Shown here: positions 1 to 6,941 of the stretch, piece after piece
Numbering within the stretch: position 1 is the stretch's first letter
How the letters are laid out: the number at the start of each line of letters is the position of its first letter
Assembly (NCBI GenBank): GCA_902493985.1
Contig: CABURR010000030.1
Coordinates: forward strand, 1-25,134
DNA length: 25,134 nucleotides
DNA from: an uncultured Collinsella sp.
GTDB lineage: Bacteria; Actinomycetota; Coriobacteriia; Coriobacteriales; Coriobacteriaceae
Direction of reading: 5' to 3'
The notes under the pieces: model-generated
Database searches by the model: none
What the model was told of the DNA's origin: nothing
Seen by the model: the letters and a program-made list of their open reading frames with translations, nothing else
Translations under genes and position numbers: made by a program

Positions 1-120
1 CGGCCTGAACAATCGTCAATATCGGTCGGAGGGGTGGCTTTGTAAAGCCGTTTGTCTCCACCCGCGTAGCGGGTGGTTTAAAGCTGGCCGCTGCGCGGCC
101 AGCAGACTAAAGTCTTGAAG
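1..120. repeat. Multi-hairpin mobile-element end (IS200/REP-like)
   Basis: Four consecutive stem-loops are visible: 36-49 (6-bp stem, ggcttt/aaagcc), 58-76 (8-bp stem ccacccgc/gcgggtgg, 3-nt loop), 83-103 (9-bp stem gctggccgc/gcggccagc, 3-nt loop) and 104-115 (agact/agtct). Such closely packed hairpins are typical of the ends of IS200/IS605-type elements or of REP/RAYT repeats; that assignment is inference because no transposase lies in the window and the element runs off the left edge. Its inner border, near position 120, coincides with the point where the neighbouring permease loses a credible protein sequence. Confidence 0.55.
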
Positions 121-528
121 GCAAAGCGCACTATATGCTGCGCCAATTATTAAAGCAGACGAAAATGCATGGGCTAGAGCCCCATAAAAGCGGTTGAGAC
201 CTCTTGCCAAAGAAATTCGGCAGCCCTCTTCATAGCCACGCTCCTGTAGAATTACCAGGCAAACGATGAGCGGCACAAGCAGAGATGTGCCGGCAAAGGC
301 GCTACGCACAAGGGATTCATCGGGTGCAGAAGGATCGATTACATTCCAGCAGAAGCCAATATCCTCCCCAAAAACGCTATTGCCAAAGGCGAGCAACGTT
401 GTTCCGTTTTTTAGAAAGATGCCGAAGAGAAGGCCGAACGCCAGCATAAGCGCAAGACCAAACTTCGCCGGAAACATCCTGTGTAAACGCATCATGTCCG
501 CCTTTATGGGATGAATCGCCCACTTCAT
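16..528 (-). CDS. ABC-2-type permease-like membrane protein, C-terminus replaced by repeat
   Basis: The 170-residue reading frame begins at an ATG that overlaps the TGA of the upstream ATPase gene (ATGA), so the two are translationally coupled and form an ABC transporter. Hydrophobic segments lie at about residues 21-40, 82-96 and 118-136. From about residue 137 the frame runs through the hairpin-rich repeat at 1-120 and yields an implausible tail rich in Arg, Gln and His. ABC-2-type permeases usually have about 200-300 residues and six membrane spans, so this one appears to have lost its second half to insertion or deletion at the repeat. Permease identity rests on the hydrophobic profile and on the ATPase partner, not on a recognised motif. 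The protein is probably non-functional, but a shortened membrane subunit cannot be excluded. Confidence 0.6.
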   Translation of the reverse strand: MKWAIHPIKADMMRLHRMFPAKFGLALMLAFGLLFGIFLKNGTTLLAFGNSVFGEDIGFCWNVIDPSAPDESLVRSAFAGTSLLVPLIVCLVILQERGYEEGCRISLARGLNRFYGALAHAFSSALIIGAAYSALCLQDFSLLAAQRPALNHPLRGWRQTALQSHPSDRY

Positions 529-1286
529 AGCGAGGCCGCCTTCATCAAGCGCCTGTAATATTCTTTTAGGGACGGCGCCTCGTCCCTTATGACATCCATC
601 GATTCCTTTTTCAGCAGTTTACCGTCATGAATAAACAGACAACTTGTTGCAACCGATGCCAGCTCATCCAAATCATGACTAGAGATGAGCATGGTCTTAC
701 CCTGCTCTCGATTCAATCGGCCGATAAGGGTCCATATACTCTCGATGCCCAGCGGGTCCAATCCATTTGCTGGCTCATCGAAAACTAGCAAGTCAGTGTC
801 ACCCAACAAAGCCGTAGCTATATCCAGCCGCCGTTTCATTCCCAGAGAAAAACTGCTTACGCTCTTTTTTTCATCGACGTCCAGCCCGACTAGGCTCAAA
901 ACGCGAGGAATCTCACGATTCTCATCAAGCCCCCATTCCGCACATCGGATTTGAAGATTCTCAACCGCGTTGAGAGATTGGTATGTTCCGCTGGAATCTG
1001 GCACATAGCCGACACGCGTCCGCATCAGGCTCAGGTCTTTTTTCGACTTGCCTCCAAAGAGCTCCACGCTCCCCGACGACGGCTCGCAGAGGCCCAGCAC
1101 TATTTTAATAAGCGTGCTTTTACCCGCCCCGTTTGCACCAACAAGGGCAAGGAGCTCAGACTGATGCACCTCGAAGGAAACGTCATGCAAAACGCGCCGT
1201 TTCCCGTAGCGCTTTGACACCTTTGATAACTTTATCGCTGATGCGTTCATTGGCCTCCCGTCCTGCTCGATAGCAAAACTGCTCAT
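525..1286 (-). CDS. ABC transporter ATP-binding protein
   Basis: A 253-residue nucleotide-binding subunit that would energise the adjacent membrane protein. Visible motifs: Walker A GANGAGKST (about residues 50-58), signature SFSLGMKRRLDIA, Walker B DLLVFDEP followed by a D-loop (NGLDPLG), and the H-loop SSHD. The variant signature (SLGMKRR rather than LSGGQ) is typical of ABC-2-type exporters in the bacitracin/antibiotic-efflux style (CcmA/COG1131). The start at 1286 has an AAGGA ribosome site 5 nt upstream; an in-frame ATG at 1250 also follows a GGGAGG, but only 3 nt away. A promoter with consensus TTGACA lies upstream, and an operator-like motif shared with the DUF2975/XRE pair overlaps it. 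Substrate unknown. The partner permease looks truncated, so the ATPase may lack its normal complex. Confidence 0.9.
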   Translation of the reverse strand: MSSFAIEQDGRPMNASAIKLSKVSKRYGKRRVLHDVSFEVHQSELLALVGANGAGKSTLIKIVLGLCEPSSGSVELFGGKSKKDLSLMRTRVGYVPDSSGTYQSLNAVENLQIRCAEWGLDENREIPRVLSLVGLDVDEKKSVSSFSLGMKRRLDIATALLGDTDLLVFDEPANGLDPLGIESIWTLIGRLNREQGKTMLISSHDLDELASVATSCLFIHDGKLLKKESMDVIRDEAPSLKEYYRRLMKAASL

Positions 1287-1322
1287 ATCGTTCCTTCTCT
1301 CTTTTATCGTTTTTCCTAGTTG

Positions 1323-1353
1323 TTATTGTTTTTCGATAACTCATATTTGTCAA
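1323..1353 (-). promoter_or_regulatory. Promoter with overlapping operator-like motif for the ABC transporter
   Basis: Read on the minus strand, a perfect -35 TTGACA (1348-1353) is followed after 17 nt by AACAAT (1325-1330). The spacer and -10 are covered by TTATCGAAAAACAATAA (1323-1339), which resembles both arms of the palindrome in front of the DUF2975 gene (consensus TCGAANAACRATA). A further half-site-like stretch, TATCGTTTTTC on the plus strand, lies at 1305-1315. The position over the -10 would suit a repressor. The regulator is inferred to be the neighbouring XRE protein. Confidence 0.55.
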
Positions 1354-1360
1354 GATAATC

Positions 1361-1392
1361 TAAAAGAAAGAACCCGTGTTAGACACGGGTTC
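1361..1392 (-). terminator. Rho-independent terminator of the XRE/DUF2975 unit
   Basis: A perfect 10-bp stem (1370-1379 with 1383-1392, arms gaacccgtgt/acacgggttc) has a 3-nt loop and, on the minus strand, is followed by TTTCTTTTA. It lies 38 nt past the XRE stop codon and separates that unit from the ABC transporter promoter. Confidence 0.8.
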
Positions 1393-1430
1393 CTTTACAC
1401 TGATATTTCGTTATAGCTGCTCGCTATATG

Positions 1431-1760
1431 CTACTCATCGCTCAAATCGACAGCAAAGACTGATGTCGGAAGCGATACCTCATCGCCTCCGCCGTCCCGC
1501 ATCTGCCTCACGACATTTTTTGCGCGCTCGACAATAAGCTCCTCAAGCTCTTTCTCGCTCACGCGCTGAATAATATCTCCCGGTTGACAATCAAGCTCAT
1601 CACAGATATCGAGAAGCGTCTTTAGGCGAATAGCTTTTATCTTTCCGTTTCTAAGCTTTGAAATATTAGCCGGAGTATGTCCCGTCGCCCGAATCAGATC
1701 AGCGCTGGTCTTTCCGGTCTTAAGCAGCTGCGTCTCAAGCTCGATGATGAGATAGCTCAT
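1431..1760 (-). CDS. XRE-family helix-turn-helix regulator (YozG type)
   Basis: A 109-residue DNA-binding protein. Residues about 1-66 match the Cro/C1-type fold of the YozG group, including a recognition-helix stretch ending in SKLRNGKIKAIRLKTL and the characteristic CDELDCQPGDI. A charged tail of about 40 residues (EKELEELIVERAKNVVRQM and onward) extends beyond the usual 70-80-residue length of this group and may form a helix. The start is fixed by a strong TAGGAGG site. It lies 8 nt downstream of the DUF2975 gene, a pairing common in Firmicutes and Actinobacteria. The usual interpretation is a regulator whose activity is tied to the membrane partner. Operator-like motifs in both local promoters suggest autoregulation and control of the ABC transporter; this is inference. 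Confidence 0.85.
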   Translation of the reverse strand: MSYLIIELETQLLKTGKTSADLIRATGHTPANISKLRNGKIKAIRLKTLLDICDELDCQPGDIIQRVSEKELEELIVERAKNVVRQMRDGGGDEVSLPTSVFAVDLSDE

Positions 1761-1768
1761 GTTTCCTC

Positions 1769-2329
1769 CTACACAAGCTCGTCAGACTGCTCTTGGAGCA
1801 GCGAGGCATAACTCCAGATCGCCGAGATAAACAAACAGACAACTGCGCCGATAAGCGATCCCGCATCAAGGGTAACGCCTTGGCAAATCTCAATAACGAA
1901 GGAATGAGGAACGACGTAAAGCTTCAGTCCGCCAATGGTGAGATTGACCGATCCGTAGGCACCAACAAACGAAACCGCGGCGTTAACAGCAAGAGCAAGG
2001 GCAAGAACACGGATAAGCCGCACATGCGCTCTGGTAAAAGGCGAGGCGCCTCGCGAGATGTTACGGCTGATCCCACACAAAACGACAAGCGAAATACCCA
2101 CAACGAGTGCCAGGCACAGTCCGCTTGGGATAACGATGCACCCGCCATTGAGAAGCGTCACGACACCGAAAGAATCGACAGAAGCAACGTTTGCAATCGC
2201 ATACCAGATCACGTAAACAACCAACGCGGCAAAAGCGACGAGCATCCCTGCAAAAACGGCTGCCATGCAAAAACCAAGCTTCCTGATATTTTCGCCCGCC
2301 TTGGCCATACGCTGAACGCTGTTGGACAT
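1769..2329 (-). CDS. DUF2975 family membrane protein
   Basis: From the ATG at 2329 (preceded by GAGGGTGAG, the best ribosome site) the protein has 186 residues; the open frame extends to 2428, but the extra 33 residues run through the promoter palindrome and are unlikely to be translated. Four hydrophobic segments are visible: about residues 20-43 (after MAKAGENIRKLG), 63-85, 107-127 and 150-175. The four-helix layout, the ISRG segment in the second loop and the immediately following YozG-type XRE gene fit DUF2975. Biochemical function of the family is unknown to me. It probably acts in the cytoplasmic membrane as sensor or partner of the XRE protein. Confidence 0.75.
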   Translation of the reverse strand: MSNSVQRMAKAGENIRKLGFCMAAVFAGMLVAFAALVVYVIWYAIANVASVDSFGVVTLLNGGCIVIPSGLCLALVVGISLVVLCGISRNISRGASPFTRAHVRLIRVLALALAVNAAVSFVGAYGSVNLTIGGLKLYVVPHSFVIEICQGVTLDAGSLIGAVVCLFISAIWSYASLLQEQSDELV

Positions 2330-2349
2330 ACACTCACCCTCATCGACTC

Positions 2350-2393
2350 TATCGTTATTCGAATATTTTATCGAACAACGATATGGATTGCAC
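2350..2393 (-). promoter_or_regulatory. Palindromic operator flanking the -10 of the DUF2975-XRE promoter
   Basis: Inverted arms at 2350-2362 (tatcgttattcga) and 2371-2383 (tcgaacaacgata) match at 12 of 13 positions. Between them, read on the minus strand, sits TAAAAT (2365-2370), five of six matches to a -10 box, with a weak -35 GTGCAA 17 nt upstream (2388-2393). A dimeric repressor on the arms would block the promoter. The same half-site occurs in front of the ABC transporter. Confidence 0.55.
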
Positions 2394-2471
2394 GCGGAAA
2401 GCCCCGCCAGTGCGCATAGGCCATTCACTAATCAGAAAGGGTGAGAGTGGATTATTGGACACGTATCGAAC

Positions 2472-2535
2472 GAGAGTGGATAATCTCCCACTTTGAGGCC
2501 GCCGCCGGGCCTAAAACGGGAGATTATCCACTCTC
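2472..2535. repeat. Long palindrome, 18-bp arms
   Basis: Perfect arms gagagtggataatctccc (2472-2489) and its complement (2518-2535) enclose a 28-nt loop with a second small GC stem (aggcc/gggcct). The first ten bases of the arm, gagagtggat, also occur directly at 2443-2452, which suggests a duplicated or partly deleted copy. It lies between the DUF2975 promoter and the end of the HPt gene and may act as a bidirectional terminator for the HPt operon. Confidence 0.7.
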
Positions 2536-2559
2536 ATAGTCATCAAAGCTCGCAAGCTC

Positions 2560-2625
2560 TTATTCAGCCGCTTCGCGCAGGGCCGACATCGTTGCCGCAT
2601 ATTGCTGCTGCAGCGCATGCATTCC
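2560..2625 (-). other. In-frame 3' remainder of the HPt gene after a premature TAG
   Basis: Past the TAG at 2626-2628 the same frame stays open for 21 more codons to a TAA at 2560-2562. The translation, GMHALQQQYAATMSALREAAE, is the amphipathic final helix expected of an HPt four-helix bundle. With it the protein would have about 118 residues, the normal size for the family. The stop is therefore best read as a nonsense mutation. Confidence 0.7.
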
Positions 2626-2916
2626 CTAGCGAGCGCCGTCAACGGTATCGGCGCCGCGCAGCGCCTCGGTCACCACGACCGCCGGCTCATACAGGTTATC
2701 GAATCCCAGGTTCTGACTCACGCCCTTGAGCGTGTGCGCCGCCATAAACGCACCTTCGGCGTCTCCCGCCGCCATGGCGGCCTCCAGCTTGTCCATGCTC
2801 TCGTCATCCAAAAACTTGAGGGCAAAGCGGCTAAGCATTTCCTCGCCCATCAGCCGAGCGCACGCGTCATCATAATTAGCGCCGATCTTCTCATACGCCT
2901 CACGCATGGAAATCAT
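2626..2916 (-). CDS. HPt domain phosphotransfer protein, truncated by nonsense codon
   Basis: A 96-residue histidine phosphotransfer protein. The phospho-accepting motif AHTLKGVSQNLG places the histidine at residue 61. Start at 2916 follows AAAGGAG by 9 nt. It lies 23 nt downstream of the GGDEF-REC-HD-GYP gene on the same strand, so it probably forms an operon with it and exchanges phosphate with its receiver domain. The HPt bundle normally needs a fourth helix; here a TAG stops translation just before it, and the missing helix is still encoded in frame downstream (2560-2625). The active histidine helix is retained, so partial function is possible, but a weakened fold is more likely. Confidence 0.85.
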   Translation of the reverse strand: MISMREAYEKIGANYDDACARLMGEEMLSRFALKFLDDESMDKLEAAMAAGDAEGAFMAAHTLKGVSQNLGFDNLYEPAVVVTEALRGADTVDGAR

Positions 2917-2939
2917 GGATTAAAACTCCTTTGGTCAAA

Positions 2940-4820
2940 CTAAATCGTGGGAAACGCGACAACGTCGGCGGGGCGTGCCAACGTCTCGGCAATACGGTCT
3001 TGCACCTCGAGCAGGCAGTCGAGCAACAGCGGGTTAAAGGTGCCGCACTTACCGTCCGGGATCATCTGGATCGCCTCCTTGTGCGGGATAGCGTCCTTGT
3101 ACACGCGCACGCTCGTCAGCGCATCATACACGTCGGCCACCGAGACCACCTGCGCGGCAATGGGAATCTCGTCGCCCTTAAGGCCATCGGGATAACCCTT
3201 GCCGTCCCAGCGCTCGTGATGCCAACGCGCAATCTGGTACGCATATTCCATAAGCGCATTGCCGACGTGATGGCGACCCAGCTCAAGCAACATGTCGGCG
3301 CCGATCGTGGTATGCGTCTTCATAATCTCGAACTCCTCGGGCGTAAGGCGCCCGGGTTTGTTGAGGATCGCATCGTCAATCGCCATCTTGCCAATATCGT
3401 GCAGCGCCGAAGCCAGGGCAATCGTGGAGCGCTCCTCATTGTCGAGGGAGATAGTGTCGCTACGCTGGACCAGACAGTCAAGCAGCAGCTCGGTCAGCTT
3501 CTCGATGTTCGTAACGTGCCTGCCGCTCTCGCCGTTGCGAAGCTCCATGACGCCGGCCATGATGTCGATGAGCATGCGACTGTTCTTGACGCGCTCGTTG
3601 TACTGCTGGGACAGCAGGCTCGTCAGGCGGCGCTGTTTGGCGTATAGGCGGATGGTGTTGCTTACACGGCGGCGCACGACACGGGAGTCAAACGGGCGGT
3701 TGATATAGTCCGAGGCGCCCAGCTCGTACGCGCGCAGAACCATATCATCGGAATCTTCGCTCGAAATCATGATGAAAGGCAGATTGTCGATACCCGATCG
3801 GCGCGACAGATCGGCCAACACCTCAAAGCCGCTTATGCCCGGCATGACAATATCCAGCAGCACGAGCGACAGTTCATCGCCATAGCGGTCGACCATGTCG
3901 AGTGCCGCGCGACCGTTATCAGCCTCGAGGATGCAATACTCATCCTTGAGCATCTCGTTGAGAATGGCTCGGTTCATCTCGGAGTCATCGACAATAAGCA
4001 CCAAAGGCTTTTCGCTTTGGAAGGCCTCGATGGAATCGGCATCAGTCACGACCGTACCGGCTTTTGCCTTAGCGCGGCTCAGTAACTGGACAGCACGGCC
4101 AACGCCCTCATCGACCGTCTCGCCATGAATGCGAACGCCACCAACACATGCCGTCAAGCTCACGTACTCATGGCCCGGAACAATCGTGGCATGAACGGCA
4201 TCGGATACCTGATGCAGGCGACGGGCGAAGTCATCGGAGGGAATATTGGGCATGACGACCACAAACTTGTCGCAGCCATAGCGCACAAGCTCGTCAGTCG
4301 AACGAATTCCGCTGCGTATGGCTGTCGCCACAGCACCGAGTGCAAGGTCGCCGGCATGATGGCCACACGTATCGTTGAAGACCCTAAAATCATCAAGGTC
4401 GATCATCGCAACGCCGGCATTCATGCGAGCGCTACGGAGCTTTTCCTCGTAATATCGGCGATTGCGCACACTCGTCAGCACGTCGGTGTAGACAAGGTCC
4501 TCTTCTGTGGCCTCTTGCTCATCAATCGGACGCACCATCAGCAAGACGTGAGGCTCGCCCTCGACCTTTAGAGGGCGCAGACGGGCGCGGTACTCAACAC
4601 CATCGTTGAGCAGTTGCTCCGACACCTCACCCGAATCTGCCAAGGCCTCAAGACTCGACTGACGCAGACAGGGGCAGCGATCGCCGGCGAGCAAGCAGTT
4701 AGGCTCGCTCTTAATCTGATCGGCCGACAGCAAACGCACCACGGGGTAGGTCTGCGCGACGCGGGCGACCTCGGCGGCAGCCTCCTCGTCGGTTAGATTG
4801 GCCTCGTGATTATTGAGCAT
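2940..4820 (-). CDS. Degenerate GGDEF - receiver - HD-GYP signalling protein
   Basis: A 626-residue cytoplasmic protein with no membrane segment. Residues 1-105 form an unassigned sensor-like region with a small Cys cluster (NCLLAGDRCPC, 41-51). A GGDEF domain spans about 108-260, but its signature reads GCDKF (182-186), losing a Gly and the catalytic Glu, so cyclase activity is not expected. A receiver domain (272-392) has the acidic pair D278/D279 and phospho-acceptor D323; the usual Lys is Arg375 (INRPF). An HD-GYP domain (about 415-615) keeps HDIGK (474-478) and HHERWDGKGYPDGLKG (534-549), so cyclic-di-GMP phosphodiesterase activity is plausible. Receiver phosphorylation, probably via the HPt protein encoded next, would control the HD-GYP output; the inactive GGDEF may sense GTP or c-di-GMP. 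An AAAGGG site precedes the start. Confidence 0.9.
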   Translation of the reverse strand: MLNNHEANLTDEEAAAEVARVAQTYPVVRLLSADQIKSEPNCLLAGDRCPCLRQSSLEALADSGEVSEQLLNDGVEYRARLRPLKVEGEPHVLLMVRPIDEQEATEEDLVYTDVLTSVRNRRYYEEKLRSARMNAGVAMIDLDDFRVFNDTCGHHAGDLALGAVATAIRSGIRSTDELVRYGCDKFVVVMPNIPSDDFARRLHQVSDAVHATIVPGHEYVSLTACVGGVRIHGETVDEGVGRAVQLLSRAKAKAGTVVTDADSIEAFQSEKPLVLIVDDSEMNRAILNEMLKDEYCILEADNGRAALDMVDRYGDELSLVLLDIVMPGISGFEVLADLSRRSGIDNLPFIMISSEDSDDMVLRAYELGASDYINRPFDSRVVRRRVSNTIRLYAKQRRLTSLLSQQYNERVKNSRMLIDIMAGVMELRNGESGRHVTNIEKLTELLLDCLVQRSDTISLDNEERSTIALASALHDIGKMAIDDAILNKPGRLTPEEFEIMKTHTTIGADMLLELGRHHVGNALMEYAYQIARWHHERWDGKGYPDGLKGDEIPIAAQVVSVADVYDALTSVRVYKDAIPHKEAIQMIPDGKCGTFNPLLLDCLLEVQDRIAETLARPADVVAFPTI

Positions 4821-4865
4821 ATGGGGCCCTTTCGATAGTTTCGCATGGTAGCGGTGGGTTCCAAA

Positions 4866-4881
4866 TGTTACAAGGGTAACA
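4866..4881. promoter_or_regulatory. Inverted repeat TGTTAC-N4-GTAACA upstream of the GGDEF/HD-GYP gene
   Basis: Six-base arms separated by AAGG lie about 45 nt before the start of the signalling gene. A third half-site, TGTTACA, is at 4912-4918, and TGTTAACA is at 4979-4986. The spacing suits a dimeric regulator. Nothing else was recognised in the 210-nt gap at 4821-5031. Confidence 0.35.
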
Positions 4882-5031
4882 CCTTGCCGATGCAGGTAAG
4901 CACGTGAATGCTGTTACATTTTTATGAGTTGGCAGACGGTGCGATTGAAGCCGCAGGCGTGAGGTTTTGAGCACATTTGTTAACACGGCCGAAACGTTTG
5001 CGGGTGAAGGCTGTTTTGATTTTTACGGCTG

Positions 5032-5841
5032 CTAGAGCTCCAGGATGCCACGGACAGTCTGGGCAGCCGCTGCCGGGCGATCGCGCAGGCCGTTGTGCGC
5101 GCCGGGAACCATTACGAGCGGACAGTCCAAAAGCTCAGCCGCCATCCTCGTTCCCGCCTCGCGAGGCGTACCAATCGAGAGCTCGCCCAAAAGCACGGCG
5201 GCCACCGTTTTCGACGCGCGAACGCTATCCCAATCGGGAACGCAGGTCATAGTAATCCCGTATTCGTTCGCCATGAAACTGCGGCCGTTGCGCAGGGCAT
5301 GCTTAGCTTCTGCCTCGGTTAACTTGGGGGCCTCAGGGTCCGAATCGCCGATGGCGCCCAGGAAGGCCCGTAATGCCCTGGAAACCTTTCCCGCGGCGAT
5401 CATCTCGAGCAAAACCGGGGCCGCGCCCAGGCCGGCGCCCTCATCCGTCACGGCGGGTTCATGCAGAATCGCACGCGAGATTATGGCGGGGTTTGCACGG
5501 AGAAGCTCCAGGGCCACCAACGTACCGGCACTGTGCGCGAGCACGTTTGCCGGAGCGCCAATATGCTCGATAACAGCCTGCAGGTCGGCGGCCTGGGCAG
5601 CGAGGTCGTAGCGTCCGTCTGCAGCGTCGCCGCTCTCGCCGCAACCGCGGCGGTCGTAGGCAATGACGCGACAGTCGCGGGCGAGCTCGCGGGCGATGGC
5701 GTCAAAAAAGACACCGTCGACGCAGGCGCCGTGCACGCACACCAAGGCGGGTGTATCGGACGATACAACCGGACTGGCATACTCGCGGCAGGCAATCGTG
5801 GTGCCCGCATTCTCGACCGTAAATTCCATGTTGTGCCCCAT
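5032..5841 (-). CDS. Alpha/beta-fold hydrolase
   Basis: A serine hydrolase of about 270 residues with the features of the fold: oxyanion strand VCVHGACVDG, the turn YDRRGCGESGD, the nucleophile elbow VLAHSAGTLVALELL (AHSAG, a GxSxG variant), and a C-terminal HNGLRDRP containing the probable catalytic His. This pattern matches small ester/lactone/epoxide-type hydrolases and the MhpC-like group, but the substrate cannot be told. The frame is open to 5892; the start is uncertain because none of the candidate ATGs (5892, 5841, 5829) has a good ribosome site. I chose 5841, which begins MGHNMEFTVENAG and avoids an AT-rich stretch with GTTAATCTGTTAAC that looks like promoter DNA. It stands alone, divergent from the radical SAM gene. 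Confidence 0.8.
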   Translation of the reverse strand: MGHNMEFTVENAGTTIACREYASPVVSSDTPALVCVHGACVDGVFFDAIARELARDCRVIAYDRRGCGESGDAADGRYDLAAQAADLQAVIEHIGAPANVLAHSAGTLVALELLRANPAIISRAILHEPAVTDEGAGLGAAPVLLEMIAAGKVSRALRAFLGAIGDSDPEAPKLTEAEAKHALRNGRSFMANEYGITMTCVPDWDSVRASKTVAAVLLGELSIGTPREAGTRMAAELLDCPLVMVPGAHNGLRDRPAAAAQTVRGILEL

Positions 5842-6004
5842 CGTCTTGCGTTTTGTTAACAGATTAACTGTACCCGACCCGATACCTTTCATGACGCGGC
5901 ATCGAAGGCAGAGTTAAAAAACGAAACCTGCAAAGCACAAGCCCGGACCATACGTTGGAGCCGATGCTATGCTTAAGGTTAATTGTCTTGAGGAGCTTTT
6001 ACCT

Positions 6005-6781
6005 ATGTCTACGTTTCTAAATGCCAGCCCCATCTTTGGGCCCGTTCGCAGCCGTCGCCTGGGCCTTTCGCTCGGTGTCAACATGATGCCGGCGAGCGGC
6101 AAGATCTGCACGTTCGACTGCATCTACTGCGAGAACGGTCTCAATGCCGAGCGCCCCTGCCACGAATCGTATAACACGGCTGCCGTGGTGCTCGATGCAC
6201 TCGAGGCCAAATTGCGCGAGATGGCAGTCGAAGGTGAGCTGCCCGATGTAATCACGTTTGCCGGCAACGGCGAGCCCACCGCCGCACCGGAGTTTCCGCA
6301 GGCCATCGCCGGCGCTGTCGCGCTGCGCGACGAGCTTGCCCCAAACTCCAAGATTGCCGTGCTCTCCAACGGCACGCGCGCCGACCGCCCCGAGGTGCAC
6401 GACGCGCTCATGATGGTCGACGACAACATCCTCAAGCTCGATACGATCGACCCGGCATTTATCCAGCTGCTCGATCAACCCGTTGGCCCCTACGATGTGG
6501 AGCATCAGATCGAGACGTTCGCGAGCTTTAACGGCCACGTCATTATCCAGACGATGTTTTTGACCGGCGAACACCAGGGCAAGCCTCTCGACAATACCGG
6601 CGAGGAGTTCGTTGGCCCTTGGCTCGCGGCACTCGAGCGCATTCGTCCGCAGGAGGCGACCATCTACACGGTGGCGCGCGAGACACCGGTCGCCGGCCTT
6701 GCCAAAGCGGCGCCCGAGGTGCTCGACGCCATTGCCGCGCGCGTCCAAGCCCTCAGCATTCCCTGCCAGGTAAGCTACTAG
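6005..6781 (+). CDS. Radical SAM protein (COG0731/TYW1-like)
   Basis: A 258-residue radical SAM enzyme with the [4Fe-4S] motif CTFDCIYC (CX3CX2C) near residue 36 and a following GNGEPT that binds S-adenosylmethionine. The opening FGPVRSRRLGLSLGVNMMP is characteristic of the bacterial COG0731 group, often labelled wyosine synthetase-like; bacteria do not make wyosine, so that name should not be read as a function. The ATG at 6005 is preceded by GAGGAG about 9 nt away; the open frame begins at 5969 but lacks such a site there. No operon partner is evident. The real substrate is unknown. Confidence 0.85.
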   Translation: MSTFLNASPIFGPVRSRRLGLSLGVNMMPASGKICTFDCIYCENGLNAERPCHESYNTAAVVLDALEAKLREMAVEGELPDVITFAGNGEPTAAPEFPQAIAGAVALRDELAPNSKIAVLSNGTRADRPEVHDALMMVDDNILKLDTIDPAFIQLLDQPVGPYDVEHQIETFASFNGHVIIQTMFLTGEHQGKPLDNTGEEFVGPWLAALERIRPQEATIYTVARETPVAGLAKAAPEVLDAIAARVQALSIPCQVSY

Positions 6782-6822
6782 CAAAACCACGCAGCAGCCA
6801 GTGTCCGCCATCCCACTCCATC

Positions 6823-6889
6823 AGTTGCGGTGATATAGTTCCTATTTGTGCTGTTAAACCGCTTAAATCGGAACTATATCACCGCAACT
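6823..6889. repeat. Palindromic element, family A copy 1 (20-bp arms)
   Basis: Arms agttgcggtgatatagttcc (6823-6842) and its exact complement (6870-6889) surround a 27-nt loop. A second copy is at 13212-13282. It lies between the radical SAM gene and the methionine aminopeptidase gene. Confidence 0.8.
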
Positions 6890-6941
6890 TTTATGGATAC
6901 GTGAGTGGGCTATACTAGCTGCGGATGAAAGGAAGTTAGCC

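Noticed and set aside
1793..2419. 208-codon plus-strand frame opposite the DUF2975 gene
   Set aside because: Highly charged and repetitive in Asn, Lys and Arg, no start signal, and it crosses the promoter palindrome.
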